A stretch of DNA of 64,000 bases from contig NZ_LNZB01000060.1 in the NCBI RefSeq assembly GCF_001468085.1, positions 520,257 through 584,256 of the forward strand, read 5' to 3'. The notes under the pieces were generated by a model. That model was not told where the DNA came from, did no database searches, and saw only the letters and a list, made by a program, of their open reading frames with translations. The position numbers and the translations under genes were made by a program. This document shows positions 55,626 through 64,000 of the stretch, one piece after another (position 1 is the stretch's first letter; each line of letters starts with the position of its first letter). The stretch comes from Legionella waltersii. GTDB lineage: Bacteria; Pseudomonadota; Gammaproteobacteria; Legionellales; Legionellaceae.

Positions 55626-56627
55626 ATGGAAATTCTCTTTGCAAACAGACAACGTCTTCCGTCAGCTTATAAGACATTATTCATTGAGCATTTAACGAAC
55701 CTAGATAAATTAAAGGATGCTATTCAATCACGCTTTAGCAAAAAAGAAATCAAAGATCAGGACTTTAAAAAGCTATTTACATTTAATCAACGTGCTCTTT
55801 TTGAATTAATAGGCCCTTCAAATGATAATCGCTTTAGGCACTTTTTTGGAAGCCATGATCATTTTGATAGAAGAGATACTCAGATTAGCTGTTTAGACCG
55901 ATTCATTTTAGATTCAGTTCATTTTGAGGTGTGTCGTTGTCTAATCAAACAGTTTGAGCAGGAATACCAGGGAAACAAAGAAAGTATTGAAAAGGAGTGG
56001 CAAAGTATTATGCCAATCCCAGGTAATGAGAAGAGTATTCCTTTGCAATATTATATCCAGAAGGAAATTATAGCGACAAAGGATATTGTTCTCAGCGAAC
56101 TCATTTTCCCAAAAAATCAAAGAGTACGTTTATTTAGTCTTGAACACTCTACGTTAAAACTTAATGAACACGTATTTTCTAATTGGTTACCTCAAAAGAA
56201 CGAGTCCAATTTAGTAAGAAATTTAATGATCGGTGGTGCAATCTTGCTTTTATTAGCCCTAATTCCGCTCCCATTTTTATTAATAGGTGGGAGCGCAGGA
56301 ATCGCTATTGCATCAACCTCTCTAGTAGTTAAGACAGTACTTACTGGTGTCATTGCTGCTGGTTTAGTCTCGATTGCAAGTGCTTTAAGTATACAATTTA
56401 TACGCAACAAGCTTAAGGCAAAAGAACCTTCTGAACCAAGTAATGTACGTTACAATCACCATTCTCTGTATACGGATTTATATCATTCAACAGAGAATAA
56501 ACACTACAACAAACATGAAGTTTCACCTTTTCACAACAACAGGTGGATGTTATCACAACCCAGGAGTATAGGTTATAACACGTTTTCTAATGCTAAGACA
56601 GAAGAGGTGAGTTGCGTTCTTAAATAA
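55626..56627 (+). CDS. Hypothetical protein with two TM segments
   Basis: A 333-residue protein of no recognised family. The first ~200 residues are soluble and helical, then two hydrophobic segments near residues 197-255 (MIGGAILLLLALIPLPFLLI and a Gly/Ala/Ser-rich second one), then a basic and His/Asn/Tyr-rich tail of ~70 residues. AAGGA lies upstream of the ATG. The last 55 bases overlap the 3' end of mutH on the other strand. The layout (soluble head, hydrophobic hairpin, polar tail) is common in Legionella effectors, but function is unknown. Confidence 0.65.
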   Translation: MEILFANRQRLPSAYKTLFIEHLTNLDKLKDAIQSRFSKKEIKDQDFKKLFTFNQRALFELIGPSNDNRFRHFFGSHDHFDRRDTQISCLDRFILDSVHFEVCRCLIKQFEQEYQGNKESIEKEWQSIMPIPGNEKSIPLQYYIQKEIIATKDIVLSELIFPKNQRVRLFSLEHSTLKLNEHVFSNWLPQKNESNLVRNLMIGGAILLLLALIPLPFLLIGGSAGIAIASTSLVVKTVLTGVIAAGLVSIASALSIQFIRNKLKAKEPSEPSNVRYNHHSLYTDLYHSTENKHYNKHEVSPFHNNRWMLSQPRSIGYNTFSNAKTEEVSCVLK

Positions 56628-57256
56628 AAACCTCTAGGCAATGTTTGCACCTTATTACCTTTAGCATCATAGCAATAAGAAAGTGATTTACCATTTGCAG
56701 CTTTAGGTCTAACTTGCAAATAGGTGCCTACACTTGCATCAAGCGACTCTAAATCTCCAGCAATAATTTTATCCGTTAAGTAGGTCCAATCCTCTTCTAA
56801 TGTGGCTTCCTGAGAGGAGGTAGGCGACCAAAGTATTCCATTACCAACTCGTCTTTGTGAAAAGGGAATTGATTTATCCCCCTCAACTGGAATCCATAAA
56901 ACGCGTTTAAGTTTTGCATAGCATTGTGACGTTTTCCAAGTTTGCTGATGAATCGTTAATAAGGGAATTGATGAAACAAAAGTAGACTCTGCAGGACTTC
57001 CAGAAGCAGCAATTGGGATTGTTTTGAGCTCAACGCCCAAACCACTAAAATCTGGTGCTGACTCATTGCCTGCATCACATCCCAGGGCTAGCTCTAACAT
57101 AAGACCAATATAGCCTTTGCGATGACTTGGATTTTCAGGAAAGCTAACACCTACTCGATGTGCCAATTGAGCAAAAGAAATACCCGATAGATTCCTGCAA
57201 CGATCCATCAGTTCACTTTCACTCGTCGGCGGGCTGCTTTTTATAAAAGTAGTCAC
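56573..57256 (-). CDS. mutH: DNA mismatch repair endonuclease MutH
   Basis: Nicks the unmethylated strand at hemimethylated GATC in methyl-directed mismatch repair. The 227 residues keep the active-site block DFSGLGVELKTIPI (catalytic Asp, Glu, Lys), RVLWIPVEG and the C-terminal TLPRGFYLRTQLTSSVLA. The start at 57256, overlapping the channel gene by 38 bases, is supported by N-terminal similarity to E. coli MutH (PPTSESEL against PPETEEQL). Presence of MutH implies a Dam methylase. Its 3' end overlaps the convergent hypothetical gene by 55 bases. Confidence 0.95.
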   Translation of the reverse strand: MTTFIKSSPPTSESELMDRCRNLSGISFAQLAHRVGVSFPENPSHRKGYIGLMLELALGCDAGNESAPDFSGLGVELKTIPIAASGSPAESTFVSSIPLLTIHQQTWKTSQCYAKLKRVLWIPVEGDKSIPFSQRRVGNGILWSPTSSQEATLEEDWTYLTDKIIAGDLESLDASVGTYLQVRPKAANGKSLSYCYDAKGNKVQTLPRGFYLRTQLTSSVLALENVL

Positions 57257-60179
57257 CAGCTCCCTCTTTTAATTCTACAGTAATTGGCTCAATCGGCGGT
57301 TGAATTCCAGCTGCTTTAAACTGGGCTGTGATAGCAAAAAGAACTTTAGAGCGAATTTCAACGCGATTATGATCTTGGATATTAATAAAATATCTTGCTT
57401 CAAACTCTATTAAGGCTGTATCAATTTTCTTTAAAAACACTTGCGCAGGCGGATCGGGAACAATTTCGGGAATGATTGCAAGAACATCCAGGATTAGCTG
57501 TTGGATCATCACTGGATCATCCGCCCTACTGACTTTGATAGGAATTACTGTTCGTATTATACCGTCTTGGTGTGTCCAATTGGTAAAGGGTTTATTAAAT
57601 GTTTCCGCATTAGGGATTAGAACCTGTGTATTATCCCATGAAGCTACCCGCATTGACCGAATACCAATATGGGCAACCTGCCCTTCATACTCACCAATGG
57701 TGATCAAGTCCCCCTCTCGTACAGGTCGCTCAATAAGCAGCATAATCCCACCAACAATATTACTTGCAAAGTCCCTTAAGCCAAACCCCATACCTACGGC
57801 TAAACCTCCTAAAATCATTGACATACCACTGAAATCTAGACCTAATGCATGCAATGTAACAAATGAGCCTAACAAAATCACTGCATACTGCGTAAATGCT
57901 GACAGACTGTGGCGAATTCCTACGTCTTTTGTGTTTTTATACAACCAACGATAGCAAAACTCTTTAGTCCATTTAGATGCCCAAACAAAGATGGCTAATA
58001 ATATAAAAAACTCAATAATGCTCCCTACAGTGATATGAATACCGGTGATGTTTAAGATGCTGTATTGCAGCACTTTTTCTAAACTATGCATCACAAGAGA
58101 ATCTGAATGCCAACCATACAGCTGAAATAAGATGAGAGCACTGATTAAAAACAAGACTATACGTAATATCATATCCAGAGGTTTAAGAAATACCTCAATC
58201 CATAACCAACCATTTTGTAAAGACGAGATCATCCATTCTGAAAATAATTCTAAAGCATCAAATATTAAACCTCTAATCAGTACATAACCTACAAGTACCA
58301 ATAGAAAATACGCTTGATATCGACTCAAAGACCAAGCTAAGTTAACAAACCCAACCAATCCAATGATTGCAGTAGTCAATAAAGTAATAGGAACTAATAC
58401 AACTAATATAGAAATTGCATTTTTAAAATATCTTTTTTTGGAGCGAATAAGGGGTCTAATTAAATACGGAATGACGTCCTTGCTTTTCCAAGCCACAAGA
58501 GAGACTGTAAGAATAAAGAGCATAAACAGCCGATTAAAAAGATCTTGTAAAATAAGTGGCAGTGGTAGAACATGACTAAAAGTCATTAATGCTGTTGCCC
58601 ATCCACCAAAAACTAACAACCATTTTAAGCGATAATATAACTTAACGTCTTTACCAGAGGAGTCGGAAATACTTTCTAACAAGGCTAAACGTGCGATCAA
58701 AATCAATACCCGAAATACAACCCATACAGCCACTAAATCAAACAATAATTGCACGTTTGCAAATGAAATGTTGGTGCAATATAAAATAAACAGCACCATA
58801 ACAAATAAACAAAGGTAGTAAGTATTTCTCTGAAGCACAGTTAAAAAGCCGTCATAAAGATACCCAGTAAACCGAGAGCTCTCTGTATTTTTTACTGCAC
58901 TTTTTAAAACACGATTAAAAAAGTAAAACAGTCCAATAATAACGACTAGGCCAACGATAAACAGGATGGAGGGTAAAGTATCCAACCACGTGTAACTGTC
59001 ATACACTTTTAATGATAAGTTCTTTATGTATTTATAAAATAAATTGGGTATATCAATTATCTTCTTAACAATAACCGCCCAACTATCAATGTTGTATTCA
59101 CTTAAAGTTTGTCTTGTTGATATTAATTTTTTTAATTGTGTTTGGTATTCGTCATATTTTTGGGATACCTCCAGTTTATTCCTTTCAATTTCCTTTAACT
59201 CAATTTGAATTCCGGTGATTACTGATGATATCGATTTTTTAAACCCAGGCTCTTTAAGCAATTCGGTTTCTTTACTCAAATTACTAGCAATCGAATTTAA
59301 GGAGGTTTCAATACTCGAGTATTGATTTAATACATCTCTGTAGGCATCAATGGTCGATTGCAGGGTTTTTGTGTCTGAATTATTGAGCAGTAGAATTTTA
59401 GTTTTAACCGTTCTTTTTTGAAGTTCCAATGAATTTATTTTCTGATAGATGAGAGCAATCTTCTGATTATTAAGATATAAATTAACTTCGTATTTGATTT
59501 GATTTAAGTCATTCTTCTCAGAGCTTTTTTTAGATTGACTTGCGAGATTACTTTGATATAGATCAGTTAATTCTTGATTTAATTTTTTTTGTTTTAGTTT
59601 AATAACTCGTAGCTCTTCTTCTAAATCATAATTGGCTTTCCATAACTGTAGCTCATTGGAAGCATTATGGAGCAAGGATTGATATTGATTTGCAAGATCC
59701 AGATTTTCCAATATAAGTTCAGTCGTTTTTTTATTGACGGTCAACAAGGTTTCAATTTTTGCTACCTTTTCCTGAATTGAAGCATCTGCATTAGCAATAG
59801 GCATTTGTTGCAAGAGCTTTAAATGCTCATTTAAAGATATTTCATCTTTCTTTTGATTGTCTAAAAATCCACTAAGGCTATCAATCTTGGCCTTGTTGGT
59901 TGCAATAACCGTTCTCATTTGATGCATTTTTTCAGAATAGTCTTTCTCAGATGTAGGAGTCTTACTATTCTTTAAACCGTTAATAGAAATGGTTAAATGC
60001 GTTTTCTCCTGAGCTAAATATTCAAACAATGTAGCATTGGTTTCTTTAGATGGAGGCGATGCATAGCCCTTATGCATAAACATCATAAGCAGTAAAGTGA
60101 CACAAATCATAGCCCAATAAGACAGTTTTAATGCGTTATTGAGCTTTAAAAAATTATTTTGTGGTCGTATTGGCTGCAA
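57219..60179 (-). CDS. MscS-type mechanosensitive channel, MscK/KefA-like
   Basis: A 986-residue inner-membrane channel that opens under osmotic downshock. After an N-terminal TM or signal (about 19-35) comes a ~330-residue periplasmic coiled-coil domain, about ten TM segments, and the MscS core with the pore helix [21 protein letters not shown], 21 residues, core [10 protein letters not shown], and beta domain [13 protein letters not shown]. Size and layout match MscK/MscM types. The start is probably TTG at 60179 with AGGA upstream, inside the aspS 3' end (26-base overlap); an ATG at 60110 is possible. Its end overlaps mutH by 38 bases. Confidence 0.9.
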   Translation of the reverse strand: MQPIRPQNNFLKLNNALKLSYWAMICVTLLLMMFMHKGYASPPSKETNATLFEYLAQEKTHLTISINGLKNSKTPTSEKDYSEKMHQMRTVIATNKAKIDSLSGFLDNQKKDEISLNEHLKLLQQMPIANADASIQEKVAKIETLLTVNKKTTELILENLDLANQYQSLLHNASNELQLWKANYDLEEELRVIKLKQKKLNQELTDLYQSNLASQSKKSSEKNDLNQIKYEVNLYLNNQKIALIYQKINSLELQKRTVKTKILLLNNSDTKTLQSTIDAYRDVLNQYSSIETSLNSIASNLSKETELLKEPGFKKSISSVITGIQIELKEIERNKLEVSQKYDEYQTQLKKLISTRQTLSEYNIDSWAVIVKKIIDIPNLFYKYIKNLSLKVYDSYTWLDTLPSILFIVGLVVIIGLFYFFNRVLKSAVKNTESSRFTGYLYDGFLTVLQRNTYYLCLFVMVLFILYCTNISFANVQLLFDLVAVWVVFRVLILIARLALLESISDSSGKDVKLYYRLKWLLVFGGWATALMTFSHVLPLPLILQDLFNRLFMLFILTVSLVAWKSKDVIPYLIRPLIRSKKRYFKNAISILVVLVPITLLTTAIIGLVGFVNLAWSLSRYQAYFLLVLVGYVLIRGLIFDALELFSEWMISSLQNGWLWIEVFLKPLDMILRIVLFLISALILFQLYGWHSDSLVMHSLEKVLQYSILNITGIHITVGSIIEFFILLAIFVWASKWTKEFCYRWLYKNTKDVGIRHSLSAFTQYAVILLGSFVTLHALGLDFSGMSMILGGLAVGMGFGLRDFASNIVGGIMLLIERPVREGDLITIGEYEGQVAHIGIRSMRVASWDNTQVLIPNAETFNKPFTNWTHQDGIIRTVIPIKVSRADDPVMIQQLILDVLAIIPEIVPDPPAQVFLKKIDTALIEFEARYFINIQDHNRVEIRSKVLFAITAQFKAAGIQPPIEPITVELKEGAGDYFYKKQPADE

Positions 60180-61935
60180 GCTTTATTCCTAATTCATTGA
60201 GTTGAGCGTTCCCTGTTGGTGATGGTGCATTTGTTAATAAACAAGATGCGGTTTGTGTTTTAGGGAATGCTATCACGTCTCTAATCGACGTTGAGTCCGT
60301 TAATAACATAGCTAATCGGTCAATTCCGAGTGCAATACCTCCATGTGGAGGTGCACCATACTGTAACGCATCAAGTAAGAACCCAAATTTCTCTTGAGCT
60401 TCATTCTCATTAATTCCTAAGAGTTCAAACACTGTTTTTTGCAAATCAGACTGATGAATTCGAATAGATCCCCCACCAATTTCATACCCATTAATAACAA
60501 TGTCATACGCTTTAGCAATAGACTGTGTTGGGTTTGCCTTTAAAGAATCTGGTGATAAATCTTGTGGTGAAGTAAATGGATGATGCATAGCTTGTAATCG
60601 ATTGTTTTGATGATCCATTTCAAACATCGGCCAGTCAATTATCCACAACAACTCCCAACCTTGCTTAATGAGCCCCCTATCATGTCCAAGTTTATTTCTC
60701 AAAGCTCCCATTGATTCATTGACAATGTGACTTTTATCGGCACCAAAGAAAATGACATCACCGGTAGTTGCGTTTGTTCTTTCTAGAATAGATTTTATTG
60801 CCTGTTCAGATAAAAACTTAAGAATCGGAGATTGCAATCCATCAATGCCTGAATTTAAATCATTCACTTTGATGTATGCCAATCCTTTTGCGCCATAAAT
60901 GCCCACAAATTGTCCATACCCATCCAAGTCTTTTCTACTAAGATCACAGCCATTAGGTAGTGTTAATGCAACCACCCTTCCTCGTGGGTCATTCGCTGCA
61001 GAGGAAAATACTTGAAAATCACTGTCTTTCACTAAATCAGCCACATCGACTAGCTCTAGTGGGTTTCGCATGTCCGGTTTATCACTTCCAAAGCGACGCA
61101 TCGCTTCATTGTATGTCATCTTGGGTAAGACATCTGGTAAATCAATACCTATGATTTCTTTAAATACAACTTTTAAGAGGCCTTCAATCAAAGTAATTAT
61201 GTTATTTTGATCGATAAATGCCATTTCAATATCAAGCTGAGTAAACTCTGGTTGTCTATCCGCTCTAAGATCTTCATCTCTAAAGCAACGTACAATTTGG
61301 TAATATTTATCAAAACCCGACATCATCAATAATTGTTTAAATAATTGCGGTGACTGAGGTAATGCATAAAATTGCCCTGGATGAACTCTAGAGGGTACTA
61401 GGTAATCACGGGCCCCTTCAGGAGTAGCTTTTGTCAGCATGGGCGTTTCAATATCAAGAAAATCTTTATTATTTAGATAATTACGTATACATGCGTTTAA
61501 TTGATGTCTTAATGTCAGTTTATTCTGCATGACTGACCGACGTAAATCGATGTAACGATATTTGTAACGCAAATCTTCATTGACCATTTGATGATCATCT
61601 GGCGTAAATGGCGGCGTCGGAGATTGATTCAAGATCTCAAGCTGTGTGCCCACTACCTCTATTTTGCCCGTCGGCATTTTATCGTTAATCATTCCTTCTG
61701 GGCGTTTACGAACAATACCAGTAATTCGTACAACAAATTCTGATCTTAATTTTTCCGCAATGGTAAAAATTTCTTTGTTATCAGGCTCATAGACTACCTG
61801 AAGCAAGCCTGAACGATCTCTAACATCTAGAAAAATACCCCCGCCATGATCTCGTCTATGATGCACCCACCCACATACAGTGATTTCTTTTTCTAGATTT
61901 GATTCATTAACAGCTGTGCAGTAGTGTGTGCGCAT
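60154..61935 (-). CDS. aspS: Aspartyl-tRNA synthetase
   Basis: Class II synthetase of 593 residues, bacterial type. The N-terminal OB-fold contains [24 protein letters not shown] (24 residues, core [11 protein letters not shown]), followed by motif 2 ([20 protein letters not shown]), the inserted GAD domain, and motif 3 [13 protein letters not shown]. In species without a separate Asn-tRNA synthetase it may be non-discriminating, which cannot be read here. Gene order DUF502-aspS is conserved in gamma-proteobacteria; gap 16 bases. Confidence 0.97.
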   Translation of the reverse strand: MRTHYCTAVNESNLEKEITVCGWVHHRRDHGGGIFLDVRDRSGLLQVVYEPDNKEIFTIAEKLRSEFVVRITGIVRKRPEGMINDKMPTGKIEVVGTQLEILNQSPTPPFTPDDHQMVNEDLRYKYRYIDLRRSVMQNKLTLRHQLNACIRNYLNNKDFLDIETPMLTKATPEGARDYLVPSRVHPGQFYALPQSPQLFKQLLMMSGFDKYYQIVRCFRDEDLRADRQPEFTQLDIEMAFIDQNNIITLIEGLLKVVFKEIIGIDLPDVLPKMTYNEAMRRFGSDKPDMRNPLELVDVADLVKDSDFQVFSSAANDPRGRVVALTLPNGCDLSRKDLDGYGQFVGIYGAKGLAYIKVNDLNSGIDGLQSPILKFLSEQAIKSILERTNATTGDVIFFGADKSHIVNESMGALRNKLGHDRGLIKQGWELLWIIDWPMFEMDHQNNRLQAMHHPFTSPQDLSPDSLKANPTQSIAKAYDIVINGYEIGGGSIRIHQSDLQKTVFELLGINENEAQEKFGFLLDALQYGAPPHGGIALGIDRLAMLLTDSTSIRDVIAFPKTQTASCLLTNAPSPTGNAQLNELGIKLAANTTTK

Positions 61936-61951
61936 AAGACCACCTTAAATA

Positions 61952-62581
61952 TTAATTTGTTGTTTCTATTGCTTTTGTCGAACTGGGTTGCATAACACCC
62001 AATGAAATAATTAGCTTCAATGCTTCATCAATACTCATACTTAACTCAATAGCGTCCTTTTTGGGGACCATCATTAAAAAGCCAGAGGTTGGATTTGGAG
62101 TTGTTGGTATAAATATTGATATCATATCCTGTTTTGATTTCTCATTAATTTCTTCAACGGTTGTTCCTGTCTGAAAGCCGACACTCCAAATTCCCTTTCT
62201 GGGGTATTCGACTAATAGAGCTTTGCGAAATGCTTGACTATTGGTTGAAAAAACAGCATGAATAACTTGCTTCACCGCATTATATATTGACCGGACCAGA
62301 GGTATCTTTGCGAGTATGGACTCTCCCCAGCTAACCAGCCTTTGCCCAAAAAAATTCGTGGCTAATAATCCTGTTGCAAACAACAAAAGTAGCGATAAAA
62401 TAACCCCTAATCCTGGGATATAGGTGCCGAATATATTTTCAGGGCGATAGGCATTAGGAAATAAACGAAAAATACCATCCAATAAATCAACGATAAAGCG
62501 CACAACTCCAATAGTAACTAAAATGGGTAGCCAAACTACCAATCCAGTTAATAGATACGCTTTAATGGATTTTGACTTCAC
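61952..62581 (-). CDS. DUF502 family membrane protein
   Basis: A 209-residue protein with two N-terminal TM segments (YLLTGLVVWLPILVTIGVV and IPGLGVILSLLLLFATGLLA) and a soluble domain with the family block IPLVRSIYNAVKQV and MMVPKKDAIELSMSIDEALK. Function unknown. The GTG start overlaps the stop of the upstream zinc-ribbon gene by one base (TAGTG), pointing to translational coupling. aspS follows 16 bases later. Confidence 0.9.
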   Translation of the reverse strand: MKSKSIKAYLLTGLVVWLPILVTIGVVRFIVDLLDGIFRLFPNAYRPENIFGTYIPGLGVILSLLLLFATGLLATNFFGQRLVSWGESILAKIPLVRSIYNAVKQVIHAVFSTNSQAFRKALLVEYPRKGIWSVGFQTGTTVEEINEKSKQDMISIFIPTTPNPTSGFLMMVPKKDAIELSMSIDEALKLIISLGVMQPSSTKAIETTN

Positions 62582-62889
62582 TAATCTTCACCTTGAGTTG
62601 ATTTTGTAGACTCTGATGAATTTGAAGCTGGTGACTCTGTCGATTTTTGCTCACTCGATGTGGGCTCAGTGGAGCTGTCTCCGGAAGAAGATTTTACATT
62701 GCTTCCTTTGTTTTTAAAATCAGTTGCATACCAACCAGTTCCTTTTAACTGAAATCCTGCTGGTGATATGAGTTTTACAACTGTATTTTCAAAACATTTA
62801 GGGCATTGTTTTACTGGTGCGTCTGAAATTTTTTGCATCAAATCAAAATGGTGATGACAACTTGAGCACTCATATTCATAGATTGGCAT
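62581..62889 (-). CDS. FmdB-family zinc-ribbon protein
   Basis: A 102-residue protein opening MPIYEYECSSCHHHFDLMQ with a second pair CPKC, forming the CxxC...CxxC zinc ribbon of the FmdB/CxxC_CxxC_SSSS family. LISPAGFQLKGTGWYATDFK follows, then a low-complexity Ser/Thr/Glu tail. Regulatory or assembly roles are suggested for the family but not proven. First gene of the fmdB-DUF502-aspS-channel-mutH run. Confidence 0.92.
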   Translation of the reverse strand: MPIYEYECSSCHHHFDLMQKISDAPVKQCPKCFENTVVKLISPAGFQLKGTGWYATDFKNKGSNVKSSSGDSSTEPTSSEQKSTESPASNSSESTKSTQGED

Positions 62890-62991
62890 CTAACCTTTCT
62901 CCATAGCCTTTATAATTGGAAATTTAACTTTATATTATAATGCCTTAGGGTATTCAAGCGCAAGAAAAAAACAATTTGATAGGATGTTTTA

Positions 62992-63059
62992 TTCGCTACG
63001 TTAAGGTCTTGGCTCAGATTTGCTGGGAGCTAACCGAGCCAAGACCTTAAAGTAGCGAA
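62992..63059. repeat. Near-perfect 24-base inverted repeat
   Basis: The left arm at 62992-63015 and the right arm at 63036-63059 are inverted copies with one mismatch (cores TTCGCTAC/GTAGCGAA and AAGGTCTTGG/CCAAGACCTT), around a 20-base loop. It begins one base after the bioD stop and ends about 100 bases before the zinc-ribbon gene. It would form a very stable hairpin in bioD mRNA, but no U-tract follows, so it may be a repeat element or an mRNA-end stabiliser rather than a simple terminator. Confidence 0.8.
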
Positions 63060-63060
63060 A

Positions 63061-63708
63061 TCAGGGCGTCTTGTGCGGTGGCCAGATAAACTCCCTAATT
63101 CCCTGATTATAAGGAGCAACACCCAATAAAGGAAAATTTAACTTGTGTTTCAAAGTATCAATATTCTCATCCAACATTAACATCTCTGGATCAATACAGT
63201 TCGCAACCCATCCAATGCACTCAACATGATTCAACTCCATAACAGCTTGAGTCAATAAAGCATGATTTAAGCACCCAAGCTTCATTCCCACGACCAGTAT
63301 AACTGGGAATTCGGTTAATTTTAGAAAATCCAACCAAGTGGATGTTTCGTTTAAAGGAACCATTAATCCACCGGCACCTTCAATAAACAACGTATTAATA
63401 GTGGGATCTGAAAAATTTAAGCAATATGAGGCAATCGCCTGAATATCTAAGGTAGAACAGGCCTCTTGAGCTGCTAGGTGCGGTGATACTGGAGATTTAA
63501 ACCGCCATGGATTGATTAAGTCCATCGGTAAATCGCTATGTTTCTGGTGTAACAACGCATCAGAATTGAACAGCTCCCCATCAATTTCATCACAACCGCT
63601 GGCTATTGGTTTAATGGCGGCTGAATCATTAACTAATCGATTCAATTGATTTGTAATGTAAGTTTTTCCACAATCCGTATCAGTTCCAGTAATAAAGTAT
63701 TTTTTCAT
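63061..63708 (-). CDS. bioD: Dethiobiotin synthetase
   Basis: Penultimate enzyme of biotin synthesis, closing the ureido ring using CO2 and ATP. The 215-residue protein opens KYFITGTDTDCGKTYITNQL with the P-loop, has PIASGCDE, and the conserved FIEGAGGLMVPLNE. The length is near the usual 220-230. The start overlaps the bioH stop by 4 bases (ATGA), so the two are coupled. The long inverted repeat follows directly. Confidence 0.95.
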   Translation of the reverse strand: MKKYFITGTDTDCGKTYITNQLNRLVNDSAAIKPIASGCDEIDGELFNSDALLHQKHSDLPMDLINPWRFKSPVSPHLAAQEACSTLDIQAIASYCLNFSDPTINTLFIEGAGGLMVPLNETSTWLDFLKLTEFPVILVVGMKLGCLNHALLTQAVMELNHVECIGWVANCIDPEMLMLDENIDTLKHKLNFPLLGVAPYNQGIREFIWPPHKTP

Positions 63709-64000
63709 TTAATAAACTCTAAAAAGTCTTTTATAAAAAGATCGGTGTGCGAGAGAAATGGCATATGAGCTGCTTTTTTATATAACACGTAGTGAAGATC
63801 TGGATAAATAAGCTGCATTTTTTCCATGACTTTTACCGGGGTAATGGGATCGAGGCGCCCAAAATAATAGGCGACAGGCATAGTCAACTGGTTGATTTTA
63901 TTGCGAAAATCCCATTCACCTAGAATAGTTAAACCATGTTGAAGCCCTTCCGAAGAAGGTGGACTACCCAATGGTATAGATAGGTTTTTATAATTCATTT
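63705..64000 (-). CDS. bioH: Pimeloyl-ACP methyl ester esterase, 3' part
   Basis: C-terminal ~97 residues of an alpha/beta-hydrolase whose start lies beyond the window. The catalytic Asp is in YFGRLDPITPVKV and the catalytic His in KKAAHMPFLSH, both matching BioH (E. coli KAAHAPFISH). BioH frees pimeloyl-ACP for biotin ring synthesis, consistent with bioD next to it. An in-frame ATG at 63998 is internal. Confidence 0.85.
   Translation of the reverse strand, partial: MNYKNLSIPLGSPPSSEGLQHGLTILGEWDFRNKINQLTMPVAYYFGRLDPITPVKVMEKMQLIYPDLHYVLYKKAAHMPFLSHTDLFIKDFLEFIK

Noticed and set aside
57472..57954. A 160-residue open frame on the plus strand within the MscS-type channel gene
   Set aside because: It lies opposite the conserved MscS core and has the composition of an antisense shadow; no ribosome site or domain.
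1..64000. tRNA genes, CRISPR arrays, integrase or intact insertion sequences
   Set aside because: None was recognised by reading gaps between genes on both strands; a dedicated tRNA or repeat search was not possible here.

Overview
The window looks like chromosomal DNA of a Legionella species. It is AT-rich and densely coded. It carries the Legionella-type lss type I secretion genes, pilBCD, an L. pneumophila-like APH(9) spectinomycin kinase, a eukaryotic-like Ser/Thr kinase of the LegK kind, and a glycosyltransferase with a TcdB-like DxD core. The last two are typical of substrates of the Dot/Icm type IV secretion system. The species cannot be fixed from the sequence alone. No tRNA, rRNA, CRISPR array or intact insertion sequence was recognised.

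Region 1 (1-16.4 kb) is mostly core metabolism: the 3' end of hemL, a POT-like transporter, mnmC, the methylcitrate-cycle genes prpB-prpC-prpD, ppsR, two hypothetical genes, the type IV pilus/competence operon pilB-pilC-pilD on the minus strand, a methyltransferase-like gene, a DUF1820 gene and hpt. Region 2 (16.4-28.4 kb) is an envelope and secretion block. It holds lssD and lssB (type I secretion), an FUSC-family gene, an L,D-transpeptidase, lssZ-like and lssY, then a minus-strand run dacA-dat-ybeD-lipB, and divergent rlpA. lipB makes the octanoyl group that becomes the lipoyl cofactor used by the E2 subunit aceF further along.

Region 3 (28.4-42.6 kb) holds a Kef-like antiporter, ampE, a cysteine-rich lipoprotein, aceE-aceF-lpdA (pyruvate dehydrogenase), rimI, a GAF-plus-cyclase gene, a Rossmann-type methyltransferase-like gene and pepN. 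A compact cluster of DnaA-box-like 9-mers lies between the cyclase gene and the methyltransferase-like gene.

Region 4 (42.6-56.6 kb) is accessory. It contains a probable glycosyltransferase effector, a P-loop kinase, an inverted-repeat-rich non-coding patch, two acidic-tailed proteins of unknown function, the aph(9) homologue, an exported amine oxidase, yqhA, tag, a double GNAT protein, a LegK-like kinase and two unknown membrane-associated proteins. Region 5 (56.6-64 kb) returns to housekeeping genes on the minus strand: an overlapping fmdB-type/DUF502/aspS/mechanosensitive channel/mutH run, then bioH (partial)-bioD. A long inverted repeat directly follows bioD.

The best candidates for undescribed biology are the effector-like genes of region 4, the DnaA-box cluster at 38.47-38.52 kb, and an LssY homologue whose phosphatase domain appears to have lost its catalytic residues. 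No wholly new multi-gene system can be demonstrated from sequence alone.
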